From Niabella insulamsoli (GTDB lineage: Bacteria; Bacteroidota; Bacteroidia; Chitinophagales; Chitinophagaceae), in contig NZ_CP190246.1 of NCBI RefSeq assembly GCF_039652435.2, positions 2,728,001-2,792,000 on the forward strand: 64,000 nt of DNA, given 5' to 3'. The notes beneath the pieces were generated by a model that saw nothing but the letters and a program-made list of their open reading frames with translations, made no database searches and was not told the DNA's origin. Position numbers and translations under genes: made by a program. Shown piece after piece: positions 1 through 8,486 of this stretch (within the stretch, counting starts at the first letter, position 1; every line of letters starts with the position of its first letter).

Positions 1-104
1 TTATCGCTGGCGCTACGAGCTTAAAGTCTGTTGATCTATATTGTGCAGTACAAGAGTGCGACGCAACAAAGATGCCATATAGGCTGCTGCCAGGTCCATA
101 AAAA
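1..104. other. Left-edge non-coding stretch downstream of purS
   Basis: This short stretch lies 3' of purS on the minus strand. I see no convincing reading frame, no strong hairpin followed by a T-run, and no RNA gene. It may be spacer before another minus-strand gene beyond the window. Confidence 0.4.
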
Positions 105-353
105 TTATAAAACGGTTACTTCGAAATATTCCATCACGGCGTTGGCTAATAGTTTTTTCGCAGCTTCTTCCCCGATGGCTTTAGCGGCTTCTGCGCTTTC
201 TGCTTCTACCTGCAATGTGATATGCTTTCCTACCCGCACGTCGGTAACATTTTTCAATCCTAAATTTTCCAATCCGCCTTTTACGGCCTTACCCTGCGGG
301 TCTAATAACTCTTTTAAAGGCATTATCACTACCTGAACTGAATATGTCGTCAT
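105..353 (-). CDS. purS: Phosphoribosylformylglycinamidine synthase subunit PurS
   Basis: This 82-residue protein has the size and sequence pattern of PurS, the small subunit of the three-part FGAM synthase (PurS/PurL/PurQ) in de novo purine synthesis. PurS bridges the glutaminase PurQ and the synthase PurL and helps ammonia transfer. Visible family features are the short alpha/beta fold, the segment around KELLDPQGKAV and the following GLENLGLKNVTDVRVGKHI-like stretch. The ATG at 353 lies only 6 bases after the pssA stop codon, so the two genes are probably cotranscribed. No purL or purQ is in the window, and many Bacteroidota instead have a long single-chain PurL, so partner genes should be sought elsewhere in the genome. 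Confidence 0.9.
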   Translation of the reverse strand: MTTYSVQVVIMPLKELLDPQGKAVKGGLENLGLKNVTDVRVGKHITLQVEAESAEAAKAIGEEAAKKLLANAVMEYFEVTVL

Positions 354-359
354 AACTAT

Positions 360-1106
360 TTAAACTTTATTCGGCTTAAAAATCAAAGATACGAGAACAT
401 AAGCCACAAATATTACCGGAACGGCCAACCATTTAAAAAAAATAATGGAAAGAATGGCGAACACCAGTAAGATGAACTTATCCGCATTGCTTTTAACGCT
501 GAAATTTTTGAATTTGAAACTGATCAACGGCAGGTTGGACACCATTAAAAAAGAAATGACGCCGATGATACCATATAATATATAAGGGTTGTGGAGCCAT
601 TGCTCGACGAGGCCGGCGTGCTGATTGAGCACAAAAGGCAAAGAGGCGATGGTCAGGCCGGCCGCCGGCGTGGGCACGCCCTTAAAATAGAAATGTTGTT
701 CTTTATCGAGGTTGAACTTTGCCAGCCGCCATACCGCGCAGCAGGGAAGCAAAATGGCGGGCAGCAGGTACCAGATATTATCTGCCGGCATGCCTGCTTC
801 GGACAAGGCCAACTGTAAAAGCCGGTACATGATCATTCCAGGGGCCACTCCAAAGGTAACCGCGTCGGCGAGTGAGTCGAGCTGAGCGCCCATTTCGGAA
901 GCGGCATTAAATAACCTGGCCACAAAACCATCTAAAAAGTCGACGATGGCTGCGAGGAAAATATAAACGCCGCCAATCATCAATCCCATCGAAAAAGCCG
1001 ACGCGTCATTAGAAAACAGGAACCCATCATCTTTAAAAATGTAGATGATGGCTATACAGCCAAAAACCAGGTTAAGTAAAGTAAATAAATTTGGAATTTG
1101 CTTCAT
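360..1106 (-). CDS. pssA: CDP-diacylglycerol--serine O-phosphatidyltransferase
   Basis: This is a membrane enzyme of phospholipid synthesis that joins CDP-diacylglycerol and serine to give phosphatidylserine, the precursor of phosphatidylethanolamine. The CDP-alcohol phosphotransferase signature D-x2-DG-x2-AR-x8-G-x3-D-x3-D is complete: Asp56, Asp59, Gly60, Ala63, Arg64, Gly73, Asp77 and Asp81. Several hydrophobic helices are evident, at about residues 8-25, 40-56, 110-125, 175-190 and 212-240. At 248 residues it has the usual length of the Gram-positive/Bacteroidota-type PssA rather than the peripheral E. coli type. purS follows after 6 bases. Serine as acceptor is inferred from the family pattern; other CDP-alcohol enzymes share the signature. 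Confidence 0.87.
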   Translation of the reverse strand: MKQIPNLFTLLNLVFGCIAIIYIFKDDGFLFSNDASAFSMGLMIGGVYIFLAAIVDFLDGFVARLFNAASEMGAQLDSLADAVTFGVAPGMIMYRLLQLALSEAGMPADNIWYLLPAILLPCCAVWRLAKFNLDKEQHFYFKGVPTPAAGLTIASLPFVLNQHAGLVEQWLHNPYILYGIIGVISFLMVSNLPLISFKFKNFSVKSNADKFILLVFAILSIIFFKWLAVPVIFVAYVLVSLIFKPNKV

Positions 1107-1124
1107 TGGAATTCACTGTCGTTT

Positions 1125-1326
1125 TTTGGATACTGGTTTATGGATACTGGATACTGGATGCTTGATGCTGGATGGTGGATGCTTAACTATGGGAAATCCG
1201 TATTCACCATTGACTATTCACTCCTCACCATTGACTATTCACCATTGACTATTCACCATTGACTATTGACTATTGACCATCAACCATGATCCATGAACCA
1301 TCAACGATTCACTCCTCACCATTCCC
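1125..1326. repeat. Short-unit repeat block between pepP and pssA
   Basis: Two kinds of degenerate short repeat lie back to back. Positions 1125-1182 are built from TGGATACTGG/TGGATGCTGG-like units. Positions 1205-1326 are built from the 14-base unit CACCATTGACTATT, with four exact copies at 1205, 1226, 1240 and 1254; the last three are in tandem. A 17-base sequence, ATTCACTCCTCACCATT, occurs at 1216-1232 and again at 1307-1323. The block begins shortly upstream of pssA and stops at the pepP stop codon. Small frames crossing it have no protein-like composition. It is an intergenic minisatellite, not a CRISPR array. Confidence 0.85.
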
Positions 1327-2619
1327 CTATTTCACCTTCATCAGTCGCTCGATATCGTCTGCTTCGATGGGAATATTCTTCATCAAATCGATATTTCCGT
1401 TCTTGGTCAGCCAGAAATTGTTTTCGATCCGGATGCCAAAATGCTCTTCTTCAATATAAATACCAGGTTCGATCGTCAGCAACATCCCTTCTTTCAAAGG
1501 AGCACGAAAAGGACCCAGATCGTGGACGTCAACACCCAAATGATGCGAAATACCATGATACGTATATTTCCGGTAAGCGCGGTTCTGCGGATCTTCGTTT
1601 TTCACATCCCCTTTTGAAAGCAAACCGATTTTCAAATATTGCTTCGTTAATTCATCGCCTACTTTTTCATGATAATCGGCAATGGAGATGCCCGGCTTCA
1701 AAATGCCGGCCGCGTAGCGATGCACATGCAAACAGGCGTTATACACCTCTTTTTGCCTTTTAGTAAATTTCCCATTTACCGGAACGGTACGCGTCAGATC
1801 AGCATTGTAACCGCCGTATTCTGCTCCAAAGTCCATCAGGATTAAATCTCCGTCGTTACACTGATTATTATTAAAGATATAATGCAGCACCCGCGCATTA
1901 TCGCCGCTGGCAATAATGCTGTTGTACCCTTCACCGGTAGCACGATTACTCAGAAAAGAATGCATAATTTCTGCTTCTATTTCGTACTCCCACACGCCGG
2001 GTTTGATAAATTGCAATAAGCGTCGGAAAGTTTTTTCTGTAATATCGATGGCCTGCTGCACGACTTCCACTTCGTATTTGGTTTTTATCGCACGCAACTC
2101 AAGCAGAATCGGCGCGGCGCGCAAATAATGATGCAACGGATACCGTTCCTGGAGATATTTAATATAACGGGTTTGCGCTGTTTCGAGCCAGGAGCCTTTA
2201 CGATCGTGTTCGTTGGAATCGAGATATACATTTTCTGCCGCATGCATCCAGGCCTGAAAAAGCGCCGGCAACGCATCGAGCCATACAATGGTGGTCATAC
2301 CATTTATAGCCGTAGCTTCGGCCGCGCGGAGGCGGCGTCCGTCCCATTTTTCTTTGGCTTCATTGGGGCGCGTCAACACCAGCACCTCGCGGTATTTCGG
2401 ATCGGGATTATCGGGGAAGAGGATCAACATGGTTTCTTCCTGGCGAATGCCCGTCAGCCAAAACAAAGAGCTGCTGGGCTTATACTTATAAAGCGCGTCG
2501 GCATTTTGAGGCATTTCATCATTCGCGACAAAAATGGCGATTGATTTTTTCTGCATTTTTTTCACGAAACGCTCTCTATTATTGATAAACAGTTTCGGGT
2601 TAATTGGAAAGTATTTCAT
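1327..2619 (-). CDS. pepP: Xaa-Pro aminopeptidase (M24B)
   Basis: This 430-residue protein has the two-domain layout of M24B aminopeptidases, which remove an N-terminal residue preceding proline in the cytoplasm. An N-terminal AMP_N domain (about 1-160, with the TGIRQEETMLILFPD segment) precedes the pita-bread catalytic domain. The five metal ligands are all visible: Asp263, Asp274, His359, Glu384 and Glu399, in the contexts MDFGAEYGGYNADLT, GISHHLG, TIEPG and IRIEN. There is no signal peptide. An imperfect -7 box (TACCTTTA) lies 21 bases upstream of ATG. The stop codon abuts the repeat block toward pssA, so cotranscription with pssA is uncertain. Confidence 0.92.
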   Translation of the reverse strand: MKYFPINPKLFINNRERFVKKMQKKSIAIFVANDEMPQNADALYKYKPSSSLFWLTGIRQEETMLILFPDNPDPKYREVLVLTRPNEAKEKWDGRRLRAAEATAINGMTTIVWLDALPALFQAWMHAAENVYLDSNEHDRKGSWLETAQTRYIKYLQERYPLHHYLRAAPILLELRAIKTKYEVEVVQQAIDITEKTFRRLLQFIKPGVWEYEIEAEIMHSFLSNRATGEGYNSIIASGDNARVLHYIFNNNQCNDGDLILMDFGAEYGGYNADLTRTVPVNGKFTKRQKEVYNACLHVHRYAAGILKPGISIADYHEKVGDELTKQYLKIGLLSKGDVKNEDPQNRAYRKYTYHGISHHLGVDVHDLGPFRAPLKEGMLLTIEPGIYIEEEHFGIRIENNFWLTKNGNIDLMKNIPIEADDIERLMKVK

Positions 2620-2640
2620 TCATAAAGCGGTTTAAGCCGC

Positions 2641-2648
2641 TAAAGGTA
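2641..2648 (-). promoter_or_regulatory. Candidate -7 element of pepP
   Basis: Read on the minus strand this is TACCTTTA, which differs from the Bacteroidota -7 consensus TAnnTTTG only at the last base. It lies 21 bases upstream of the pepP ATG. I cannot see a clear -33 TTG-type element. Confidence 0.4.
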
Positions 2649-2740
2649 GGCAAAACTGTCAAATTGAAATCGCCGGTGTTTAGGCGTCCTGCAATTATGC
2701 ATTTTCATAGGTGGAATCTCACTTCCCCGACAAACGATTT

Positions 2741-3628
2741 CTAAAAGCGGCGTGTGAGCCCCAGGTGGACCCAGCCCACTGTCACTCCCCTCCCAGGCTT
2801 TTGACGCGACCAGTTTTCGGGCAAGCCCTGCAAAACAGTAGCATGAACCACACCACCTACATCGGCGCCCAAAGAAATCAAATAGTCTTTATTAATATGG
2901 AGCATGGCGTTGCTGACGAAGCCCACGCTACCCACGGTAGCTTTATCGTTGTGCACACTCACCCAACCCGATCTGGTGAAACCCTCCTGGGCATCTTGCA
3001 CGTAGTAAAGATCCCTGAATGGCTGCCGGGCCATGGAATAATAAGCGCCCACGCCCATTCTAAGTTTCCCAAAGAATTTGGAATAAATTTTAGCATCAAA
3101 CTTAGCGCCGATATGCTGCCTGTTAAGTGCCGCAAAAGGCGCAACGCCCAACCCCACCAACTCATTGGCCAGCAGCCGCTCATATTTTACGAACAAACCG
3201 TGGGCTATTTGGTTGCGAACATGCCCATAACCGTAGTAACCGTTGAAATGATGCGTATTTACAAAATATCCGGCGGTCAATAAATTATCGGGCAGGCTGT
3301 GAGGATATAATTTTTTATTTTTTAAAATGGTTAACACCCGCTTAGAAGGCTCCGAAGCATCATTGCGGAAAGGTTGCGGCGGACGAGGCGGATATCTTTT
3401 ATGAAACTTTTCGACAGTGCCGTTTTCAAAAACAATGCGCACCACTTTCTGCACGGCCAATTTATAATCCGGCCCTGCAATATTATCTGCTTTTTTATAC
3501 AAAATATGGGCGTCCCCAATCTCGATAACTTTTGCGGCCAACACGCTGTTGTCTCTTAAATAAATTGTATCCTGTGCTGCCAGGCTATTTATGAGCAGCA
3601 CTGTGATAAGGGTTAATAGTCTTCTCAT
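2741..3628 (-). CDS. Secreted or outer-membrane protein of unknown function
   Basis: I do not recognise this 295-residue protein as a named family. An N-terminal signal peptide (about residues 1-18, ending near SLAAQD) indicates export. The early part resembles small beta-rich modules often seen in Bacteroidota (YLRDNSVLAAKVIEIGD, then a KVVRIVFENGTVE segment). The second half is rich in glycine and aromatic residues with alternating hydrophobic positions and ends in Arg-Phe (LGLTRRF); a terminal aromatic residue is common in outer-membrane beta-barrels. It begins within the stop codon of the upstream LVIVD lipoprotein gene (TAATG, one base shared), so the two are translationally coupled. A role as membrane partner of the LVIVD proteins is inference. 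Confidence 0.7.
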   Translation of the reverse strand: MRRLLTLITVLLINSLAAQDTIYLRDNSVLAAKVIEIGDAHILYKKADNIAGPDYKLAVQKVVRIVFENGTVEKFHKRYPPRPPQPFRNDASEPSKRVLTILKNKKLYPHSLPDNLLTAGYFVNTHHFNGYYGYGHVRNQIAHGLFVKYERLLANELVGLGVAPFAALNRQHIGAKFDAKIYSKFFGKLRMGVGAYYSMARQPFRDLYYVQDAQEGFTRSGWVSVHNDKATVGSVGFVSNAMLHINKDYLISLGADVGGVVHATVLQGLPENWSRQKPGRGVTVGWVHLGLTRRF

Positions 3629-4398
3629 TAGTTACTGGTATTTTTTATTTCGGCTATAAATTGGGGATCATTTGCGTCCGTGATATCAAACAAGGCGATG
3701 CCGCCTTTTACATAGGCAAAAAGCGTATTTTCAAAAGGGATCACATCCGTATAATTTTTTCCTTCCGTAACTACTTTAACCACTTCAGGTTGGGTGCGGT
3801 TGGTGACATCTACTACAGCCAACCCTGCTTCAGCGCAGCATACGTACAAAGTATTTTCATGAATTCCTAAGCCGTAGGGCTGGGGCAACGGCGTGGAGCC
3901 TTTTAAAACAGGGTTCAATATTTTGCCGCCGGATATATCATAGATATTAAGGATATTCTGCGTACCGCCGCAGCCCGTACTATTATTCCGCAACGTAACA
4001 TAAGCATAACTGCCATCCGTAACTACCGGGTCGCAAGCTCTTATATGGCTTACCATCCCCTGCCGGCCCGGGTTTTTGGGATCACTGATATCATAAATGT
4101 ACATGGCTGATGCCGCGCCTATAAAAAGCTTATCGTTGTAAGGATAAATCGTTTCCACATCAAAGCCGATAGCCACTTTATTTACCTCTTTCACATTGTT
4201 CGGATCTGCAACATTGTAAACTTTCATTTCGCTGCTATTGACAATATATAAATGGTTATTGCTAATGGCCACGCGCGCAATAGAACCGCCTTTGCCGCCG
4301 CTGCTACCGTCAGTAAAGTTGTTCCCTGAGTCGCCTTTTTCACAACTTGAAAAGAAAATACTTGTCATTAATGCGATTAATAATTGTATGTTTTTCAT
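3628..4398 (-). CDS. LVIVD-repeat lipoprotein
   Basis: This 256-residue protein starts with a lipoprotein signal (MTSIFFSSC, predicted lipidated Cys19). It continues with about five repeats of the LVIVD type, seen as hydrophobic segments such as HLYIVNSSEMKVYNVADP, LFIGAASAMYIYDISDP, LNIYDIS, LYVCCAEAGLAVVDVTN and GIALFDITDANDP. Such repeats form beta-propeller-like folds on bacterial surfaces; no enzymatic function is established. It sits between a related shorter gene upstream and a predicted outer-membrane protein downstream, all on one strand. Its ligand cannot be told from sequence. Confidence 0.85.
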   Translation of the reverse strand: MKNIQLLIALMTSIFFSSCEKGDSGNNFTDGSSGGKGGSIARVAISNNHLYIVNSSEMKVYNVADPNNVKEVNKVAIGFDVETIYPYNDKLFIGAASAMYIYDISDPKNPGRQGMVSHIRACDPVVTDGSYAYVTLRNNSTGCGGTQNILNIYDISGGKILNPVLKGSTPLPQPYGLGIHENTLYVCCAEAGLAVVDVTNRTQPEVVKVVTEGKNYTDVIPFENTLFAYVKGGIALFDITDANDPQFIAEIKNTSN

Positions 4399-4525
4399 CT
4401 TATTTTTTTGTTTGAAGGTTGATGCGCCTACAGATTTGAGCCCGATATAATCTGAAATATGATGTTGCAGTGATAGGAATGCTGCGGGGCTTTTTGTTTG
4501 ATAATTTTATACGATCAGATTCCTT

Positions 4526-5047
4526 TTAAAAGAAACATTTGGGATCGGTTAGCTCCACTTTTTTCCAGCCTGTAATTACTTTGCCCGGCACCTTTACCGG
4601 GCACTCGAAATAGCCGCTTTCGGGCGGAAGCGTTTGCAACCCCTGAACCGCAAAAGACGCTGGCGTGCGGCTCAACACTTTAAGGCCTTGCGTATGTAAT
4701 TGCAACGCCAAAAGTTTATCGTAATTATTAGTGAAAATCGTGGATTGCTTCACCGCCACTTCGCTGCAGCCGCGAATAGATATAAAGCCGATATTTTCAG
4801 GTTGGCTTTTTTCTGAAACGTCGATTACGTGGATGCCCAACCCCTCTTCGACCTGGTAAAGCGTATCGCCCATAATGTAGATCTTCCCGCCTTTTTCAAT
4901 GGCCCTGCCCTGAGGCTGGTAGGTAATATTATACAAAGCAGTTGTGTCTTCATAAATAGGCTTGTAGCCCATAACTACGTCTGACTTTTTGTAAGCAAAT
5001 AAAGCGGCAATCAGGGCCGGCAAAAGAAGGGACTTTATGACTCTCAT
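4526..5047 (-). CDS. Short LVIVD-type protein with an altered lipobox
   Basis: This 173-residue protein contains LVIVD-type segments (KIYIMGDTLYQVEEGLGIHVIDVSEKSQPENIG fits the repeat, split here across residues about 55-88) and looks like a paralogue of its downstream neighbour. Its N-terminus is a typical lipoprotein leader followed by a KKSD stretch, but the position where the lipidated cysteine is expected reads Tyr19 (LFAYKKSD; codon TAC instead of TGC). Either lipidation is lost, or the leader acts as a membrane anchor or ordinary signal, or the base is wrong. The two LVIVD genes are 127 bases apart and on the same strand, probably one transcription unit with the outer-membrane protein gene. 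Confidence 0.75.
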   Translation of the reverse strand: MRVIKSLLLPALIAALFAYKKSDVVMGYKPIYEDTTALYNITYQPQGRAIEKGGKIYIMGDTLYQVEEGLGIHVIDVSEKSQPENIGFISIRGCSEVAVKQSTIFTNNYDKLLALQLHTQGLKVLSRTPASFAVQGLQTLPPESGYFECPVKVPGKVITGWKKVELTDPKCFF

Positions 5048-5164
5048 AGCTTTAGTGTTTTAAACTAAAACGCCAGGCGAGATCAAAACGCAACAGCAAA
5101 TAAAAAAATAAATAAAAAACGATTACAGGTAGTTCAAAAGAGGGCGATGCGCCAGGCCTCAAAC

Positions 5165-5803
5165 TTAAAAAAGTCCGTATAAGGTCGAATCAATTTTTGC
5201 AATTATTTCTCCGAAGTGCTCTTCATTTTCACCAAACTTATTTTTGTCAACATCGATAACCAATAAAGGGCCTTCTTTATAAGCGCCAATCCATTTGTTG
5301 TAAAATTCGTTGAGCCGTTTCAGATAGTCGAGCCGGATATTTTCTTCGTATTCACGGCCGCGCTTTTGTATTTGCCCCACCAGCGTGGGAACAGAAGCAT
5401 TAAGATAAATAAGTAAATCCGGCGGCTTTACCATTTTTTTGAGCGTTTGAAAAAACTCGAAGTAGTTATCAAAATCACGCTTGCTCATCAAACCCATTTC
5501 ATGCAAATTGGGCGCAAAAATATTAGCATCTTCATAAATGGTGCGATCCTGGATAACTGTTTCCGTGCCATTTTGAATATCCAACAACTGTTTTAAACGG
5601 CCGTGTAAAAAGTAAATTTGAAGATTGAAACTCCACCGGGGCATGTCTTCATAAAAATCCATCAGATAAGGATTGTGATCAACGTCCTCGAAATTGGGGA
5701 TCCATTTATAATGTTTGGCCAACATTTGGGTCAGGGTCGTTTTGCCGGCCCCGATATTTCCCGCGATCGCAATATGTTTAGGTTTTAATTTTGATTTGGC
5801 CAT
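5165..5803 (-). CDS. Deoxynucleoside kinase
   Basis: This 212-residue cytoplasmic enzyme belongs to the dNK family (deoxyadenosine/deoxyguanosine kinase-like), which phosphorylates salvaged deoxynucleosides using ATP. The P-loop GNIGAGKT is at residues 15-22. The DRTIYED segment near residue 86 corresponds to the family's DRS motif that handles the substrate 5'-hydroxyl, and the arginine-rich lid follows at about 145-155 (QKRGREYEENIRLDYL). Length is normal. The ATG is followed by a short basic leader (AKSKLKPK). Substrate preference cannot be decided. It lies between trpS upstream and the LVIVD locus downstream. Confidence 0.88.
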   Translation of the reverse strand: MAKSKLKPKHIAIAGNIGAGKTTLTQMLAKHYKWIPNFEDVDHNPYLMDFYEDMPRWSFNLQIYFLHGRLKQLLDIQNGTETVIQDRTIYEDANIFAPNLHEMGLMSKRDFDNYFEFFQTLKKMVKPPDLLIYLNASVPTLVGQIQKRGREYEENIRLDYLKRLNEFYNKWIGAYKEGPLLVIDVDKNKFGENEEHFGEIIAKIDSTLYGLF

Positions 5804-5888
5804 TTTGAAGAATACTTGTTGCTTAAAGCAAAGTGCCTGGAAGCAAGATGTTTTAAAGATGAAAAATAGTAACTCTTTTCGGAATGGT

Positions 5889-6893
5889 CTAAAAATATTT
5901 TAACCCCATCGCTTTGCGAACTTCACTAATGGTACGGTCGGCGCTTTCCGCTGCTTTTTGAGCGCCCACTTTCAAAATAATATTCAGGTCGGCCGTGTTG
6001 GCGCGAATATCCTTTGCTTTTTGACGGATAGGTGCGATATAATTGATCATATCTTCCGCCAACTGCTTTTTGAGGTCGCCATAACGGATATCGCAATTGT
6101 TGTAATCCGCCTCAAATTTTTCGATTGTATCTTTTTGGCTTACAAGCTTCATCAGGTCGAAAACATTCTCGATATAATCCGGCTTAACGCTGTTGGGTTC
6201 GGTAGGGCCCGCGTCAGTTTTAGCTTTCATGATTTTTTTGCGGATCAGTTCGTCGTCATCAGAAAGATATAACGTCGCATACTGGTTTTCACTTTTACTC
6301 ATTTTTCCCGCGCCATCAAGGCTTGGAACTTTTAAAAGCTGAGCGCCAAAATTGAAAGCCTGCGCCTCGGGAAAAACTTCACCGTATCGGTGATTGAAAC
6401 GATTGGCGAAGGTCCGCGTCATTTCCAGGTGTTGCTCCTGGTCTTTTCCCACCGGAACCAATTTCGCACGATGGATCATAATATCAGCCGCCATCAAAAC
6501 CGGGTATGTTAACAAACCCGCATTGACATTTTCGGGTTGCAGGCGCACTTTATCTTTAAAAGTGGTCGTCTTTTCCAACTCACCTTTATAAGCCATCATG
6601 TTAAGAAACAAATACAATTCAGCAATCTGCGGCAGGTCGCTTTGACAATATAAAACCACTTTATCAGGATCCAGGCCGCAAGCCAGGTATTCCGAAACCA
6701 CATGCAGCACATTTTCTTTCAGCTCTTTCGTATCAGGATGCGTGGTCAGTGAATGCAGGTCGGCAATGAAAAAATAACAATTGAATTCGTCCTGCATTTT
6801 TACATAATTGCGCAATGCACCAAAATAATTACCCAGATGCAAATTGCCTGTAGGGCGCACGCCGCTTACCACTATTTCTTTTTCGTTGCTCAT
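5889..6893 (-). CDS. trpS: Tryptophan--tRNA ligase
   Basis: This 334-residue class I aminoacyl-tRNA synthetase charges tRNA-Trp. The HIGH-type motif appears as PTGNLHLGNY (residues 14-23) and the KMSKS loop is intact at residues 197-201. The length matches bacterial TrpS, and the C-terminal helical domain (about 230-334) is complete. A near-consensus -7 box (TATCTTCG) lies 6 bases before ATG. It is on the same strand as the deoxynucleoside kinase gene, 85 bases upstream of it. Confidence 0.96.
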   Translation of the reverse strand: MSNEKEIVVSGVRPTGNLHLGNYFGALRNYVKMQDEFNCYFFIADLHSLTTHPDTKELKENVLHVVSEYLACGLDPDKVVLYCQSDLPQIAELYLFLNMMAYKGELEKTTTFKDKVRLQPENVNAGLLTYPVLMAADIMIHRAKLVPVGKDQEQHLEMTRTFANRFNHRYGEVFPEAQAFNFGAQLLKVPSLDGAGKMSKSENQYATLYLSDDDELIRKKIMKAKTDAGPTEPNSVKPDYIENVFDLMKLVSQKDTIEKFEADYNNCDIRYGDLKKQLAEDMINYIAPIRQKAKDIRANTADLNIILKVGAQKAAESADRTISEVRKAMGLKYF

Positions 6894-6899
6894 AGAGCG

Positions 6900-6907
6900 C
6901 GAAGATA
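6900..6907 (-). promoter_or_regulatory. Candidate -7 element of trpS
   Basis: On the minus strand the sequence is TATCTTCG, one mismatch from TAnnTTTG. It lies 6 bases upstream of the trpS ATG, which would give a very short leader. The identification is tentative. Confidence 0.35.
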
Positions 6908-7001
6908 AAAGGTAATTTCAGATTTAGATTATTGTAATAGCAAAGTTTTGAAACTGTTCGCAATTTTAATATGGATATTTTAGAAACGCGCGTAATCGCA
7001 T

Positions 7002-8276
7002 TTAAAAATCTTTAAAATGCCAGTTACCTCGGTAAAGCCTTGTCCTTAGTCTGTTGGCATCGTCATCATCGAATCTTTCCTTTCTGGGATTCCATTCAAG
7101 CGGTCGCTGCAGGAGGTAAGCGATATTGGTGGCATTACAAACCGTGCAGGTACGGTGGCCGACTTCCACATCGCATATGGGTTTGCTTCTTTTCTTAATG
7201 GCGTCTATCCAGTCCTGGTAATGATTTTCGCTGCGGTACACTTGTGTGTCGGAACTTTTGATCTCCAGGTTGGCTATGCTTTCCGGATTGGATCTTAAAA
7301 AACTGCGGCTCACCTCAAGCGTTCCTTCCGTGCCGATAAATTGAATCGCGTTGTTCACACCCCAGCCGGTATGCGTAACTTTTACACCATTGCTATATTC
7401 AAAGTAGCAGCCGGTGGTTGCCGGGCCGGAAGGCGGAATAAAACGAACCGGGCCTGAATCATCTTTATCCATCGCCCATTGAACAATATCGAACATATGC
7501 GCTCCCCAATCGGTGATATAACCTCCTCCGAAATTTCGGTATTCCCGCCAAAGCGCCCACTCGGTAGCGCCGATCGGATTGGCCAACACCGCGCTATATC
7601 CGTTATAAGGCGAAGGCCCGATCCAGCTGTCCCAATCGATATAATCGGGCGCATCGGTTACAGGGAAATCATTTTCTTTGGGCGGTGCACCGACTGATAC
7701 TTTCGCTTCTTTTAGATCGCCGATATACCCATTTCTAATAAGCTCGACCGCTTTTCTGAAATATAACTGCGAACGCTGCATGCTTCCGGTCTGGAAAACA
7801 CGTTTATATTTTCTTGTGGCGTCGACCATGGCCCTACCCTCTTCAATGGTTAATGATAACGGCTTTTCACAATAAATATCTTTGCCCGCTTTTGCGGCAT
7901 CCACAGCAATTTGCGCATGCCAGTGATCGGGCGTAGCAATTACTACCGCATCTATATCTTTTCTATCCAAAAGCTCGCGATACAAGCCATAGCCTTTCAC
8001 AGCTGTTTTAACCTTCGTTTCATTTTGCTTTTCTGCCACGCCCACAAAGCGGTCCAGCTTATGTTTATCAACATCACAGGCGGCCAGGATAATGGTTTCT
8101 TTACAGCCGTTAATGCTTTTCACCAAACCAAGGCTTTGCCGGCCCAAGCCGATATAACCCAGGGCAATCCTGTCACTGGGTGCAACATAGCCCTTTCCGC
8201 CTAACACGTTTCGGGGAAGAATAGTAAAGGCTGCAACGCCCATCGCAGTCTGAGATAAGAATTTTTTCCTGTTCAT
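7002..8276 (-). CDS. Exported Gfo/Idh/MocA-family oxidoreductase
   Basis: This 424-residue protein has an N-terminal export-type leader (NRKKFLSQTAMGVAAFTIL; only a partial twin-arginine pattern). A Rossmann domain (IALGYIGLGRQ, about residues 38-48) and the Gfo/Idh/MocA C-terminal domain follow. The catalytic-lysine motif is present as EKPLSLTIEEGR near residue 135, preceded by the ATPDHWHAQ stretch typical of sugar-oxidising members. These enzymes oxidise or reduce a sugar hydroxyl or keto group with a tightly bound NAD(P). It stands alone: trpS is 109 bases downstream and dxs 210 bases upstream with its own terminator. The substrate is unknown. Confidence 0.87.
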   Translation of the reverse strand: MNRKKFLSQTAMGVAAFTILPRNVLGGKGYVAPSDRIALGYIGLGRQSLGLVKSINGCKETIILAACDVDKHKLDRFVGVAEKQNETKVKTAVKGYGLYRELLDRKDIDAVVIATPDHWHAQIAVDAAKAGKDIYCEKPLSLTIEEGRAMVDATRKYKRVFQTGSMQRSQLYFRKAVELIRNGYIGDLKEAKVSVGAPPKENDFPVTDAPDYIDWDSWIGPSPYNGYSAVLANPIGATEWALWREYRNFGGGYITDWGAHMFDIVQWAMDKDDSGPVRFIPPSGPATTGCYFEYSNGVKVTHTGWGVNNAIQFIGTEGTLEVSRSFLRSNPESIANLEIKSSDTQVYRSENHYQDWIDAIKKRSKPICDVEVGHRTCTVCNATNIAYLLQRPLEWNPRKERFDDDDANRLRTRLYRGNWHFKDF

Positions 8277-8438
8277 AATCTTTTTGAGTATTAGAGTTTA
8301 GTTGCTTTCCAATCAATCGTTGTGCAGTGGTAAAGAGGTACAATATAACCATATTTATTGGCAATAGGCTAATGGTTAAACAATAATATCATATAGCGGC
8401 TGCCTGCGAGCTTCACAGGTTAGCTCAACGCATAAAAA

Positions 8439-8460
8439 ATCCCCAATTAAAACCGGGGAT
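8439..8460 (-). terminator. Intrinsic terminator of dxs
   Basis: Read on the minus strand, ATCCCC and GGGGAT form a 6-bp stem around a 10-base loop, followed directly by a run of six T. It is placed 27 bases after the dxs stop codon. Confidence 0.75.
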
Positions 8461-8486
8461 CATTCGAAAGATTTTATGAATATCTT

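Noticed and set aside
1205..1326. Possible CRISPR array because of tandem short repeats
   Set aside because: Units are 14 bases, some directly adjacent with no unique spacers, and are degenerate; no cas gene is in the window.
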